From contig NZ_JAGSYF010000002.1 of the NCBI RefSeq assembly GCF_025685645.1, forward strand, positions 804,906 to 868,905: a DNA stretch of 64,000 nt, given 5' to 3'. This document shows positions 54,787 to 64,000 of the stretch, in pieces (the first letter of the stretch is position 1; the number at the start of each line of letters is the position of its first letter). The notes beneath the pieces were generated by a model. It was not told the origin of the DNA. It did not search any database and saw nothing but the letters and a program-made list of their open reading frames with translations. The position numbers were made by a program, and so were the translations under genes. The DNA comes from Edaphobacter bradus (GTDB lineage Bacteria; Acidobacteriota; Terriglobia; Terriglobales; Acidobacteriaceae).

Positions 54787-57700
54787 ATGAGAACTCAATC
54801 GTTCTGTCACCGCGCCCTTGTGGCCGTGGTCTGCATTCTGGCCGGCCTGATCCCCGCGCACGCTCAGATCAATACCTCGAGCCTCACAGGTCTCGTTGTC
54901 GATCCCAGCGGAGCCGACATCGCGCACGCCACCGTCACAGTCACAAATAAAGAGACCGGTCTGACCCGCACGGACGAGACAGATGGCGCCGGCTACTATA
55001 ACTTCCCATCACTTCCAATCGGTCTTTATACCGTCTCCGTTAAAGGCGCCGGCTTCGCAGGCATGAGCGAGGAGGTCCAACTGGACGGCGCCCGGAAGGG
55101 CCGCCGCGACTTTACGCTGCGGGTCGGCTCTTCGCAGGAGACGGTCAGTGTGAGCGCCGACGGCAGCACGCTTTCGCCAGACGACGCCTCCATCAGCACG
55201 GTGATCACCAGCGACGTCATCCAGCAGACGCCGCTCTATCAGCGCAACTGGGACGACCTTCTTCGCACGGTTCCCGGTGTGCAGATCAATCGCTTCACGC
55301 AGCAGAGCGGCGCCACCAGCGCTGGACGCACCGGCAGCTTTAATGTCCACGGCGTCCATTCGCTTCAGAACAACTTCATCCTCGATGGCATCGATAACAA
55401 CACCATCTCGGAGAACGTTCAGGAGCTGAGCACGCAGGCCGCGCATCCCTCGGTTGACACAATCCAGCAGTTCACAATTGTCACGAATCCCTACTCGTCC
55501 GAGTATGGCCGCGCGCCCGGAGCTGCTCTCTCAGTCAACACGAAGGGCGGCAGCAACGACTTTCATTTCCTTGCGTTTGAATATCTGAGAAACGACTTCT
55601 TCGACGCGACGGACTACTTCACCAAACGCCAAAAAGTCCGCAAGGCGCAAAACAATCAGCATCAGTTCGGCGGAAGCGTCAGCGGACCCATCATCCACGA
55701 TCACCTGTTCGCGTTCTTCAACTACGAAGGCACCCGCATCAAGCAAGGCGTCTCGCGCACCTCGACCGTGCCTCTGCCGAATGAGCGCATCGGCGACTTC
55801 AGTCCCGCTACCGCGGCTTTACTCGGCCTGAAACCATATCCCACTATCTACGACCCCCAGACGAACCAACCCTTCGCCAACAATAAGATTCCCTTTGCGC
55901 GGCTCGACAAGGCCGTCCAGGGGATCATCGCCCTCTTTCCGCAGCCTAACAAGCCGGGCCAGCTCAATAATTACTTCCGCAACGCCGGCCTGAGCGACAA
56001 CAACGACAGCTACGACGGCCGCGTTGACTGGATCGCCTCCAAAGCCGACACAGTTTTCGTCCGCTACAGCTACATCAACCGCTCCCGCTTCATCCCCGGC
56101 AACTACGGAGGCATCGCCGACGGCACCACGACCTCGGCGTTCGGCCGCCAGAAGATTTACTCCCACAGCGCAGCCATCGGCTGGACCCACATCTTCACTC
56201 CCAACGTTCTCAACGAGTTTCATCTGGGCTTCATCCGAAATCGCTCGCTTGCCCAGCAGGATCCGTTCGGCCTGAATGCTGCGGACGAGTTTGTTCCCGG
56301 TATCCCCAACAACCCAGCTGTCGCCGGTGGCGTGCCGTTGACACAGTTCTCCAACTTCACCTTCATCGGCTCGCCCGACTTCCTTCCCAAATCGCAGACG
56401 CCGCAGCAGGTCCAGACGGTCGACACGGTCTCACTGGCGCTGGGCAAGCACACGCTCAAGCTGGGCGGCACGGTCTACGCTCCTATGCGCAACATCTTCC
56501 AGGATGAGCCCGGCGCTCGGGGCGATCTCAACTTCACCGGCATCTTCAGCTGCCAACGCGGTGGCGCGAACAATCAGTGCGTTGCAGGTGGCCTCTCTTA
56601 CGCGGACGGACTGCTCGGTCTCGCTCAGTCGACGCAGCTGACCAATGTCCACTTCGTGGACCAGCGGCTCTGGATGGTCTCGGGCTTCGCTCAGGACGAT
56701 TGGAAGCTGCTGCCGAACCTTACCGTCAACCTTGGGCTCCGCTACGACTTCGCCAGCCCGGCCCTGGAAGGCAAGAACCAGCAGGCCAACTTCGACCCCA
56801 ATGCCAACGGGGGAGCAGGCGGGCTGGTCTTAGCCAAGAGCGGGTCTCTGAAGGACCGCGCGCTGATCAACCCGAACTACAAGAACTTCGGCCCACGCTT
56901 CGGCATCTCCTACTCTCCCGATGCGAAGACTGTCATTCGGGCCGGCTACGGCTATTACTACTCAATGTTTGAGCGTTTCGGCAGCGAGAACCAGCTTGCG
57001 CTCAACCCACCCTTCCTCATCAACAAGACGCCGGCGGTTGCCTCGAACTCCACGACTCCGGCTCTGATTGCCCAGAACGGCTTTCCCTCAAACTTTCTGG
57101 ATCCGTCGACGATCGACCTGACGCATCTTCAGTCCTTCCATCTCCGCACCATGAACCCACATGCGCCTGCTCCAAACGTGCAGCAGTGGAGCTTCGGGGT
57201 GCAGCGGGAGCTTCCGGCAAAACTGACTGCCGAGATCAACTACGTCGGCACGAAGTCCACCCATCTCGACGTCATCCGAGATCTCAACCAGCCCAGCATC
57301 GCCGCCCCTGGCGCACCGAGCAAGGTTCCTTTCGCTAACTTCGGCTACATCGAATACACCAACTCGATCGGATTCGGAAACTACAACGGCCTTGAGGCGA
57401 CGCTAACCCGTCGCTTCAGCAATGGCTTCAGCTTCCGCACGGCTTACACCTACTCCCACAGCCTTGACAACACTCCGCAGGAGCTCGAGAGCAACTCAGG
57501 AGCGCCGCCGGACGGCAGGAACTACGGCGCCTGGTACAGCAACAGCGACTTCGATATCCCGAATCGCTTCTCCGCCAACTACCTCTACGAACTTCCGTTC
57601 GGCAAGGGCAAGACCTTCGCCAGCCACGGAGTTCTCAGCGCCATCCTCGGTGGCTTCCGTACCTCGGGCGTCCACACGTTCTACAGCGGCCATCCCTTCA

Positions 57701-58137
57701 CCATCAACGGAGGCGGTACGCTCGCTACCGCGCTGGATCCCTACGGTCAGGCGACTGCGACTTTGAACGTAATCGGCAAACCCACGCTCGTTCACAGTCC
57801 GGACTGCTGGTACTTCGCTTCGAAGAATGGAGCCTGCGCCACGCTTGCCCCGAACGCCACGAATGCGTTTTCGCTCCCCGCCCCCGGCGTCATTGGGAAC
57901 AGCGGTCGCAACACGCTCCGTGGTCCGCACACGAACGTCTTCGATGCGGCGCTGCTGCGCGAGTTCCCCATCCGCGAAAAGGCCAACGTCGAGTTCCGTT
58001 GGGAGGTCTTCAACGTCGGCAATACACCTCTCTTTGGCCAACCGAACAACAACTTCTCCAGCGGTGCGGCCGGCCAGATCACGACCCTTTCGGGTGACCC
58101 GCGCGTGATGCAGCTCGCCCTCCGCCTCTCCTACTAA
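54787..58137 (+). CDS. TonB-dependent receptor, Oar-like, with carboxypeptidase-regulatory domain
   Basis: 1116 residues. Signal peptide (MRTQSFCHRALVAVVCILAGLIPAHAQ), then a carboxypeptidase-D regulatory-like beta-sandwich (about 28-112: SLTGLVVDPSGADIAHATVTVTNKETGLTRTDETDGAGYYNFPSLPIGLYTVSVKGAGF), plug domain (about 130-250: SDVIQQTPLYQRNWDDLLRTVPGVQINRF, GSFNVHGVHSLQNNFILDGIDNN, SVDTIQQFTIVTNPYSSEYGRAPGAALSV) and a 22-strand outer-membrane barrel ending in the aromatic MQLALRLSY. This architecture is very abundant in Acidobacteriota and thought to import or bind polysaccharides or peptides. It lies beside a GH5-ricin enzyme, in opposite orientation. Plus-strand composition is C-rich, unlike dnaN. 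Confidence 0.93.
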   Translation: MRTQSFCHRALVAVVCILAGLIPAHAQINTSSLTGLVVDPSGADIAHATVTVTNKETGLTRTDETDGAGYYNFPSLPIGLYTVSVKGAGFAGMSEEVQLDGARKGRRDFTLRVGSSQETVSVSADGSTLSPDDASISTVITSDVIQQTPLYQRNWDDLLRTVPGVQINRFTQQSGATSAGRTGSFNVHGVHSLQNNFILDGIDNNTISENVQELSTQAAHPSVDTIQQFTIVTNPYSSEYGRAPGAALSVNTKGGSNDFHFLAFEYLRNDFFDATDYFTKRQKVRKAQNNQHQFGGSVSGPIIHDHLFAFFNYEGTRIKQGVSRTSTVPLPNERIGDFSPATAALLGLKPYPTIYDPQTNQPFANNKIPFARLDKAVQGIIALFPQPNKPGQLNNYFRNAGLSDNNDSYDGRVDWIASKADTVFVRYSYINRSRFIPGNYGGIADGTTTSAFGRQKIYSHSAAIGWTHIFTPNVLNEFHLGFIRNRSLAQQDPFGLNAADEFVPGIPNNPAVAGGVPLTQFSNFTFIGSPDFLPKSQTPQQVQTVDTVSLALGKHTLKLGGTVYAPMRNIFQDEPGARGDLNFTGIFSCQRGGANNQCVAGGLSYADGLLGLAQSTQLTNVHFVDQRLWMVSGFAQDDWKLLPNLTVNLGLRYDFASPALEGKNQQANFDPNANGGAGGLVLAKSGSLKDRALINPNYKNFGPRFGISYSPDAKTVIRAGYGYYYSMFERFGSENQLALNPPFLINKTPAVASNSTTPALIAQNGFPSNFLDPSTIDLTHLQSFHLRTMNPHAPAPNVQQWSFGVQRELPAKLTAEINYVGTKSTHLDVIRDLNQPSIAAPGAPSKVPFANFGYIEYTNSIGFGNYNGLEATLTRRFSNGFSFRTAYTYSHSLDNTPQELESNSGAPPDGRNYGAWYSNSDFDIPNRFSANYLYELPFGKGKTFASHGVLSAILGGFRTSGVHTFYSGHPFTINGGGTLATALDPYGQATATLNVIGKPTLVHSPDCWYFASKNGACATLAPNATNAFSLPAPGVIGNSGRNTLRGPHTNVFDAALLREFPIREKANVEFRWEVFNVGNTPLFGQPNNNFSSGAAGQITTLSGDPRVMQLALRLSY

Positions 58138-58151
58138 CAGTTCCACTAACC

Positions 58152-58195
58152 GAGGCTGGATGCTGCGTTCCTCAGCAGTGTCCAGCCTTTTCTCT
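58152..58195 (+). terminator. Terminator of the TonB-dependent receptor gene
   Basis: AGGCTGGA (58153-58160), inner CTGC/GCAG, TCCAGCCT then TTTCTC. A long stem of two helices with a T-rich tail. Confidence 0.75.
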
Positions 58196-58241
58196 TGCTA
58201 CTTCGCTTCCTGATGCAACGTCATGGCAAGCTGCTATCAAG

Positions 58242-58285
58242 GCAAAGAGCCACCCATATTTCAATGGGTGGCTCTCAAAAATCGT
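58242..58285 (-). terminator. Terminator of the GH5 gene
   Basis: AGAGCCACCCAT (about 58246-58257) ATTTCA ATGGGTGGCTCT: perfect 12-bp arms. On the minus strand it is followed by TTTG; it stands just past the GH5 stop codon and is palindromic, so it may stop transcription both ways. Confidence 0.75.
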
Positions 58286-58301
58286 CTGGGGATGCGGACG
58301 A

Positions 58302-60062
58302 TCAAGGCTGCGAGGAAAGCTGGAACGACTGCGCTGCCGTGCCGTTGCAGTCGTAGATCTGCAATTGCACGCCATTCGCGGTTGAGGCTCCGGGCACGTC
58401 GAGACACCTTCCGCTGCCCACGCCAACAAACTTATACCTGCCGTTGCCAAGCGAGACCGGCATCCATTGCTGGTTTGAACCTCCTCCGTAGCTCCACAGC
58501 TGCAGCAAGCTGCCATTCGATGTTCCCCGGTTTGTGACGTCCCATACCTCACCGGGGGCGTTCCGGTTCACAATGCTGTAGATTCCGTTTCCCTGCGACT
58601 GGAATTGCCACTCCTGGTTGTACTGCTGGTTGCCGCAGCTCCACTGTTGCACGATGGTTCCATTCGTGGTGCCCCAGCCTGCGGCATCGACACACGATCC
58701 GCTGTTCTGGTTCACGACGTTGAACCAGGAGCTGGTGCTCACACTTGCTCCGTTCACATTTCCGCTGAGGCCGATGGATGTATTCAACGTAAAGCTATTC
58801 GTCGTGGCCCACTGCTGCCAATCTGCAGCAATCGTCGACGACGAGTCGCTGGAGATGTTTGGCGTTGGCGGCCAGTAGCTCGGATCGTAAAAACCCCAGC
58901 TGTCCGGATTCAGTCCATGGGTCGCCTTGTACGCCCACATTGTCCAGCTCAGGCCGGCCTGGTTCCACGCATTCACGGAAAATTGCCATGCGGCCGGGTA
59001 GCCAAAATCGTTGAACTCGCCGATATAGCCGGGAACGTTATAGCTGGCGTGGTTATTGAAGTCATTCACCTGGTTCGTCGCGCCCTGCTCTACTTGCGCT
59101 TGCGATCCGTTGAACTTGTACTCGTGCATTTCGTAGACGACATTCGTCCACCCGTTCTGGGAGGGGTCGGGCAACATGCTCCAGTTCCAGTTACCGAATG
59201 CTCCTTCCATGAAGATGATGTGCGAAGGGTCTGCAGAGCGGACACTCTGGTACAGGCTGTTGTAGGCATTGATGACTGCACTGTTGTTGGGCGCACCTGT
59301 TGGCTCGTTGATCAGGTCATAGCCGGCAACCGTTGGATTCCCCTTATAGTGACTCGCAATCTGCCACCACATCCAGGCAGTGTTTCCCTGGTCGTTGCCG
59401 TTCGTCCAATACTGATTCTGATTTGCCTGGCCGGTATCGTCGGATGTGCTCTGCCCGCCGACCACTCCGTGCATATCGATGATCACGTAGAGTCCGCGCG
59501 CGCCTGCGGCGTTGACGAGCCAGTCGAGCATATCGAAGGCATCCGACCGCCAGCCTGAGTTAGAGACGTTATTCAGGAGGTAGAACTGTCCCCACCACAC
59601 CGGGACCCGCACGACGTTGAATCCAGCGTTCTTGATGTTGTCCAGGTCCGTGGTCGTGATCCAGTTCTGCTGGTATGTCTTGATCAGGCTCTGCTCAGTT
59701 GCCACGCCAAAGCGGTTGTCGAGCTCCTGCATCACGCTAAATGTATCGGGAAGCGAGCCGCTATCGAGCGGGCACATCCACTTTTCCATGATGAACCATC
59801 CGCCCAGATTCACTCCCATCAGAGGAACCTTCTGGCCGCTTGCATTCACAATGGAGCGGCCGCTGGTTTGCAGCATACTGAGCTGCGCGGATGCCTTGTC
59901 AGCACCCATTGCTGTCAGCGCCAGGACTGCAGCAAGAGTGAGGAGCATTCGACGTAGTGGCCGAAGGCTGTCTTGCCCCTTCGGGGTGTGGACGGTTTGA
60001 GTGTTGTGAATGGCTCGGGGGCGAACACAGTTGATACCTGTGCAGTCGATGCGTAGATGCAT
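58302..60062 (-). CDS. Secreted glycoside hydrolase family 5 enzyme with ricin-type lectin domain
   Basis: 586 residues. ATG 60062 has GAGG eight bases upstream; the long N-terminus ends in a signal-type segment (RRMLLTLAAVLALTAMGADKASAQ, about 38-60). GH5 catalytic domain (about 62-440): MGVNLGGWFIMEKWMC (about 82-97, typical of the exo-beta-1,3-glucanase-like subgroup), acid/base Glu in LINEPTGAP (about 253) and nucleophile Glu in GYIGEFNDFG (about 349). Ricin B/CBM13 beta-trefoil (about 455-586) with three QxW-like repeats (IVQQWSC, LLQLWSY, QLQIYDC). Predicted to cleave beta-glucans such as laminarin and bind sugar. A strong terminator follows. Confidence 0.9.
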   Translation of the reverse strand: MHLRIDCTGINCVRPRAIHNTQTVHTPKGQDSLRPLRRMLLTLAAVLALTAMGADKASAQLSMLQTSGRSIVNASGQKVPLMGVNLGGWFIMEKWMCPLDSGSLPDTFSVMQELDNRFGVATEQSLIKTYQQNWITTTDLDNIKNAGFNVVRVPVWWGQFYLLNNVSNSGWRSDAFDMLDWLVNAAGARGLYVIIDMHGVVGGQSTSDDTGQANQNQYWTNGNDQGNTAWMWWQIASHYKGNPTVAGYDLINEPTGAPNNSAVINAYNSLYQSVRSADPSHIIFMEGAFGNWNWSMLPDPSQNGWTNVVYEMHEYKFNGSQAQVEQGATNQVNDFNNHASYNVPGYIGEFNDFGYPAAWQFSVNAWNQAGLSWTMWAYKATHGLNPDSWGFYDPSYWPPTPNISSDSSSTIAADWQQWATTNSFTLNTSIGLSGNVNGASVSTSSWFNVVNQNSGSCVDAAGWGTTNGTIVQQWSCGNQQYNQEWQFQSQGNGIYSIVNRNAPGEVWDVTNRGTSNGSLLQLWSYGGGSNQQWMPVSLGNGRYKFVGVGSGRCLDVPGASTANGVQLQIYDCNGTAAQSFQLSSQP

Positions 60063-60551
60063 GTGGGCGACCTCAAAATAGAAGTTTGTGTCAGTGCGAA
60101 CACCACTGGGACACGCGAGGGGTTATGCGTGCCTTCGTGTGGTGTCTGGAAGGCCCGTTTGCACCCACATACCTGTCCGCTGCCACTGCAAACGCAAATC
60201 CGGGAGCGAAGATCTACTCCTGATCTTCAGCGTCGCATCTTCTACCACCCATTCTAGACGGCTGTCAAACAATATTTTGTCTCCTCCCCAATAGACAAAC
60301 GATTGTTCCTCTTTGCGCCGCCACCCAGGACTGATAAGCACCGCTGGGATCACTGCCACGGAAACGTCAGGCGAGGATTCCTTCGAGGGTGTAGCGAATC
60401 CCTCTGGGTCGTTCTGGCACCCGAAAAATTACAGCGTTTCGACAATTCTGTGACAACGCTCATCTGCGAAAAATCTAGACTGCTCCCCGGCGATGGGACC
60501 GCATGTCTCTGATCACGTGGAGTGGTGTCCGCGTCGCCGAGGAGGACAGAT
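60063..60551. other. Divergent promoter region, otherwise nothing recognised
   Basis: 489 bases between the GH5 gene and the beta-propeller gene. AT-rich near 60255-60305 (GTCAAACAATATTTTGTCTC, AATAGACAAACGATTG), where promoters probably lie. No frame with coding character. Confidence 0.4.
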
Positions 60552-61670
60552 ATGGAACCAAGCCGCACACTCTCCCCACGAGTCCATGTGCTGGGCCTGC
60601 TGCTATGGATCGTGGCCGCCGCCGATGGTAGCGCGCTCGCCGCAAAGAGCTCGTTCATCGGGAGCCTCAACACCGTAACCACTCTTAGCACGACCGTGCC
60701 GGCCAATGGCGACGTTAACCCGTATGGGGTTGCCATGGTTCCAGTAAGCAAGGGAAGCCTGGTTCAGGGACGGTTCCTCATCAGCAACTTCAACAACGGC
60801 TCGAACCTGCAGGGGACTGGCACAACGATTGTGCAGATTGCTCCCGACGGGACGTTCAGTCTCTTCGCCAAGATCGATGCGAGCAAGGTGTCGTGCCCCG
60901 GAGGCGTTGGGCTGACGACGGCGCTGGTGGCGCTGCGCAGCGGGTTCGTGATCGTCGGAAGTTTGCCTACGACCGATGGCACTTCGGCAACCATCGGGAG
61001 CGGCTGTCTTCTTGTGCTGGATAGCACGGGCAACGTGGTTGAGACATTTTCAGGGAACCACATTAATGGTCCGTGGGACATGACGGCTGTGGATGGCGGA
61101 GACCTCGTGGCATTGTTCGTGACCAACGTGCTGAATGGCACGGTGGCAGCAAATGGCAAGGTTGTTGATGGCGGGACGGTCGTCCGCCTGCTGCTCAGCA
61201 TCTCCGAAGGAGAGGCGCCGGAGCTGCTCGATAGCACCGTCGTCGCCGACAAGTTCCCTGAGCGCACCGATCCGGCAGCGCTGGTGATTGGCCCGACGGG
61301 GGTCGCGTTTGATGGCGACACAGGGATTCTGTACGTCGCGGACAGTCTGGATAATCGGATTGCGGCGGTTCCCGATGCGTTGTCTCGGAGCAGTGCCTCC
61401 AATCGCGGCCAAACGGTGTCTCAGGGCAGGGCGCTCAACGACCCGCTGGGACTTGCGTTCACGCCGAACCATCACCTTGTGGCCGCGAACGGCAATGACG
61501 GCAACCTCGTTGAAGTCGATCCGCAAAACGGCATCCAGGTTGCAGTCGTACTCGTCGATAACACCGGAGGCCCACCGCCGGGAGCAGGCGCGCTGTTTGG
61601 TCTGGCTGCGGACTCTGATGGCGTCTATTTTGTGGATGACGCCTCGAACACGTTTAACCTGCTTCACTGA
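60552..61670 (+). CDS. Secreted beta-propeller (NHL/SMP-30-like) protein
   Basis: 372 residues from ATG 60552 with GAGGAGG six bases upstream. Signal segment VHVLGLLLWIVAAADGSALA. Repeating propeller blades can be seen in VNPYGVAMVPVSKGSLVQGRFLISNFNN, VIGPTGVAFDGDTGILYVADSLDNRIAAVPDAL, LNDPLGLAFTPNHHLVAANGNDGNLVEVDPQNG and ALFGLAADSDGVYFVDDASNTFNLLH (P.G.A.....LYV.D...N.I pattern). No catalytic residues evident; such proteins may be lactonase-like or act as binding scaffolds. Function unknown. Confidence 0.8.
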   Translation: MEPSRTLSPRVHVLGLLLWIVAAADGSALAAKSSFIGSLNTVTTLSTTVPANGDVNPYGVAMVPVSKGSLVQGRFLISNFNNGSNLQGTGTTIVQIAPDGTFSLFAKIDASKVSCPGGVGLTTALVALRSGFVIVGSLPTTDGTSATIGSGCLLVLDSTGNVVETFSGNHINGPWDMTAVDGGDLVALFVTNVLNGTVAANGKVVDGGTVVRLLLSISEGEAPELLDSTVVADKFPERTDPAALVIGPTGVAFDGDTGILYVADSLDNRIAAVPDALSRSSASNRGQTVSQGRALNDPLGLAFTPNHHLVAANGNDGNLVEVDPQNGIQVAVVLVDNTGGPPPGAGALFGLAADSDGVYFVDDASNTFNLLH

Positions 61671-61924
61671 TCCTGAGTGCGAGGCTTAACACCGATCAGC
61701 TCCGATTAAGAAGAGACAAGTAACGAAACAAGCACAGTCTTGCGGCCGAAGCCATTCGTGTCGCAGATTGTGCTTGCCGAAGTTAATCAGGATTGTGTGG
61801 GCTAGCGTACAGCGGGAGGCTGCCGCGCGGAATATTCTGTTTTCTTCCCTTCGTGTGCACTCCGGATGCGGACTCCATGCAGGGCGGTTCCCCTTTATCC
61901 ATCGCCTCTGAAAGGAATTCATTT

Positions 61925-62980
61925 ATGGAATCTCCATGGAAGCGATTTGGCAGCAGTCACTACCTTGGCCGCATCTTCATTGTCCTGACCCTGCTTTGTG
62001 TCGCCGCATTGCAGCCTGCCTCTGGCCAAAGTTGCACGATTATTAAGGATCTAGGCACTCTCCCCGGCGGCCGATCGAGCTTAGCTCATGGCATCAACGA
62101 CCGCGGCCAGGTGGTCGGCGAAGCGACCACATCGAGCAGCACCTTCTCATTCCATGCATTTTTATTTGACAACGGCGCGATAAGAGACCTTGGCACTCTC
62201 CCCGGTGGCCAATTCAGCATCGCTTATGGCATCAACGACCACGGCCAGGCGGTTGGCTTTTCGAATACAGTGAGCGCATTCGCTCATGCGTTTTTGTTTG
62301 AAAACGGGGCGATGGCCGACCTTGGCACTCTCCCCGGTGACAGCTCCAGCCAGGCTTTGGGCATCAACAACCGCGGCCAGGTGGTCGGCTTTTCGAGCAG
62401 CGCGAGCGGGGTGTCCCATGCTTTCTTGTTCGACAACGGGGTGATGAAAGACCTCGGCACACTCCCCGGTATCAACTCCAGCCAAGCTACCGGCATCAAC
62501 AACCGCGGCCAGGTGGTCGGCTTTTCGAACACGGGTAGCGCAATCGCCCATGCTTTTTTGTTTGACAACGGGGTGATGAAAGATCTTGGCACTCTCCCGG
62601 GTGGCAACTTCGGCCAAGCTACCGGCATCAACGACCGCGGCCAGGTAGTCGGCGCCTCGAACACCGCTAACGGGGGGGCGTCCCACGCTTTTCTATTTGA
62701 CAACGGGGTGATGAAAGATCTCGGCACACTCCCGGGTGGCAACTTCAGCCAAGCTACCGGTATCAACGCCCGCGGCCAGGTGGTCGGCTTTTCGAACATC
62801 GCGAGCGGGGGCTCGTTCCATGCTTTCCTGTTTGACAACGGGGCGATGGTCGACCTTGGCCCTCTCCCTGGTGGCACATTCAAGCTAGCGAACGGCATCA
62901 ACATTCGCGGTCAGGTGGCCGGTGACCTGGTCACTGCGAGCGGGTCTGGTCACGCTGCCATCTGCACACTTACCCCTTGA
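61925..62980 (+). CDS. HAF-repeat extracellular protein 1
   Basis: 351 residues from ATG 61925 (AAAGGA eight bases upstream). Signal peptide RIFIVLTLLCVAALQPASGQ (about 16-35). The mature part is seven consecutive repeats of about 43 residues. Each carries DLGTLPGG, then GINxRGQVVGFS, then HAFLFDNGxM (HAF family, often called probable extracellular repeat). The DNA of repeats 4-6 is nearly identical, so copy number is likely to vary by recombination. Predicted secreted, beta-propeller-like; role unknown. A homologous gene with a similar upstream region follows at 63236. Confidence 0.85.
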   Translation: MESPWKRFGSSHYLGRIFIVLTLLCVAALQPASGQSCTIIKDLGTLPGGRSSLAHGINDRGQVVGEATTSSSTFSFHAFLFDNGAIRDLGTLPGGQFSIAYGINDHGQAVGFSNTVSAFAHAFLFENGAMADLGTLPGDSSSQALGINNRGQVVGFSSSASGVSHAFLFDNGVMKDLGTLPGINSSQATGINNRGQVVGFSNTGSAIAHAFLFDNGVMKDLGTLPGGNFGQATGINDRGQVVGASNTANGGASHAFLFDNGVMKDLGTLPGGNFSQATGINARGQVVGFSNIASGGSFHAFLFDNGAMVDLGPLPGGTFKLANGINIRGQVAGDLVTASGSGHAAICTLTP

Positions 62981-63235
62981 AAAGTCATCACGATGGAAGG
63001 GGGACACTGCCGCCTCTCCAGCGGTGGGGCCGGCCGCACCCTCGTCTGTGGTTACCGAAGTTCGTCAGGGTTGTGTGGGCTGGCGTACATCCGGAGGCTG
63101 CGGTCCGGAATACTCTGTTCTTCCCTTCGTGGCGCATTCCGGAACGCGAAGACCTATCGACCGTTGCTGGAAATGTGATGCGACGCAGGGCGGCTCCCCT
63201 TTACCCATCGCCTTTACTCTTGAAAGGAGTTCATC

Positions 63236-64000
63236 ATGGAATCCCCATCGAAGCGCTTTAGCAGCGGCCACTACCTTGGCCGCATCCTCGTCGTTTTCGC
63301 CCTGCTTTGTGTTGCCGCATTGCAGACAGCCGCCGGCCAAAGTTTCACCATCAAGGATATAGGCACTCTCCCCCATGGCTTCTTCAGCGTCGCCAGGGGC
63401 ATCAACGATAGCGGCCAAGTGGTCGGAGAGTCGGAGACTAACGGGTTATTTCAACCACATGCTTTCTTGTTTGAAGACGGACCGATGGTCGACCTCGGGC
63501 TTCTCCCAGGTGCTGACTTCAGCCAGGCGAATGCCATCAACAACCGCGGCGAGGTGGTCGGCTTTTCGGGCGCCACGGCTTTATTCGAAGATCCAGTTTT
63601 GATTGACCATGGAGTGATGATCAATCTCGGTACCCCCGGTGAGAACAACGCTACCGCTACCGGCATCAACGACCGCGGCGAGGTGGTCGGCTTTTCGCCC
63701 ACCGCGAGCGGGAAGACGCATGCTTTTTTGTTTAGGGATGGGGCGATGGTCGACCTCGGGACTCTCCCCGGTGGCAGCTTCAGCTTCGCTACTGGCATCA
63801 ACGATCGCGGCCAGGTGGTCGGCTATGCGGACACCGCGAGCGGGAAGACGCATGCGTTTTTGTTTGAAAACGGGGTGATGGTCGACCTCGGGACTCTCCC
63901 CGGCGGCAACGTCAGCGGCGCGACCGGTATCAACAACCGCGGCAAGGTGGTCGGCTTTTCGTCCACCGGGAGCGGGGAGACGCATGCCTTTTTGTTTGAA
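63236..64000 (+). CDS. HAF-repeat extracellular protein 2, cut by the window end
   Basis: 255 codons to the window edge without a stop. Starts MESPSKRFSSGHYLGRILVV, FALLCVAALQTAAGQSFTIK, almost the same signal peptide as protein 1, with TGAAAGGAG upstream. HAF units follow: DIGTLPHGFFSVARGINDSG, VDLGLLPGADFSQANAINNR, VVGFSPTASGKTHAFLFRDG, VDLGTLPGGSFSFATGINDR. One unit is eroded (SGATALFEDPVLIDHGVMINLGTPG). The paralogous pair with similar 5' regions shows a tandem gene duplication. No stop is seen, so the total repeat number is unknown. Confidence 0.85.
   Translation, partial: MESPSKRFSSGHYLGRILVVFALLCVAALQTAAGQSFTIKDIGTLPHGFFSVARGINDSGQVVGESETNGLFQPHAFLFEDGPMVDLGLLPGADFSQANAINNRGEVVGFSGATALFEDPVLIDHGVMINLGTPGENNATATGINDRGEVVGFSPTASGKTHAFLFRDGAMVDLGTLPGGSFSFATGINDRGQVVGYADTASGKTHAFLFENGVMVDLGTLPGGNVSGATGINNRGKVVGFSSTGSGETHAFLFE

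Overview
This window looks like the origin-proximal part of a chromosome from an Acidobacteriota bacterium, most likely of the Terriglobia/Acidobacteriaceae type. That assignment is inference from gene content: a large Oar-type TonB-dependent receptor, HAF-repeat secreted proteins, PadR- and ECF-type regulators, high G+C, and the set dnaA, dnaN, rpmH, rnpA, yidD, yidC, khpB(jag), rsmG, parA and parB. I saw no tRNA, rRNA, CRISPR array, transposase or integrase. One structural RNA, the RNase P RNA (rnpB), is present.

Layout. 1-8.6 kb: three SRPBCC paralogs, a quinone-reductase-like enzyme, a PadR regulator with a membrane protein, threonyl-tRNA synthetase, and two copies of a small CxxC protein. 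8.6-16.4 kb: folC-plsC, small and hypothetical membrane proteins, a TetR/SDR pair with a clear operator, and an adenosine deaminase-glutamine amidotransferase pair. 16.4-19.9 kb: rsmG-parA-parB with four perfect parS palindromes and a cluster of DnaA-box-like sequences. Plus-strand base skew changes here from C-rich to G-rich, so this is my best candidate for oriC. 20-31 kb: hypotheticals, an alkyltransferase-like protein, an ICMT-like methyltransferase, HU, a Tat-exported ferritin-like protein, a vanadium-haloperoxidase-like enzyme and a GT39-type glycosyltransferase. 31.3-34.5 kb: rnpB followed by two partial copies of its own 3' end, each separated from the next by one gene. 34.6-39.5 kb: an ECF sigma/membrane regulator/secretin-like operon, a HIRAN protein, an Fsr-like exporter and ruvA. 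39.7-54.5 kb: the classical origin genes, but split up by inserted genes and repeats (khpB | ECF41-cupin-NmrA | yidC-yidD | rnpA | PilZ | rpmH | dnaA | amidohydrolase and NmrA-like genes | dnaN). 54.8-64 kb: secreted and outer-membrane functions (TonB-dependent receptor, GH5+ricin lectin enzyme, beta-propeller protein, two tandem HAF-repeat proteins, the second cut by the window end).

The most unusual feature is a dense set of short dispersed repeats. The commonest is a palindrome with a fixed clamp (CCCA ... TGGGGCACCC) around a stem whose sequence differs from copy to copy while staying self-complementary. It lies in many intergenic gaps and also in frame inside thrS and folC. Other repeat families supply the N-terminus of the plsC product and the last residues of RnpA. 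The window also holds several gene remnants (a plsC tail, an Fsr-type transporter head, serial rnpB 3' ends), showing repeated small insertions and duplications close to the origin.
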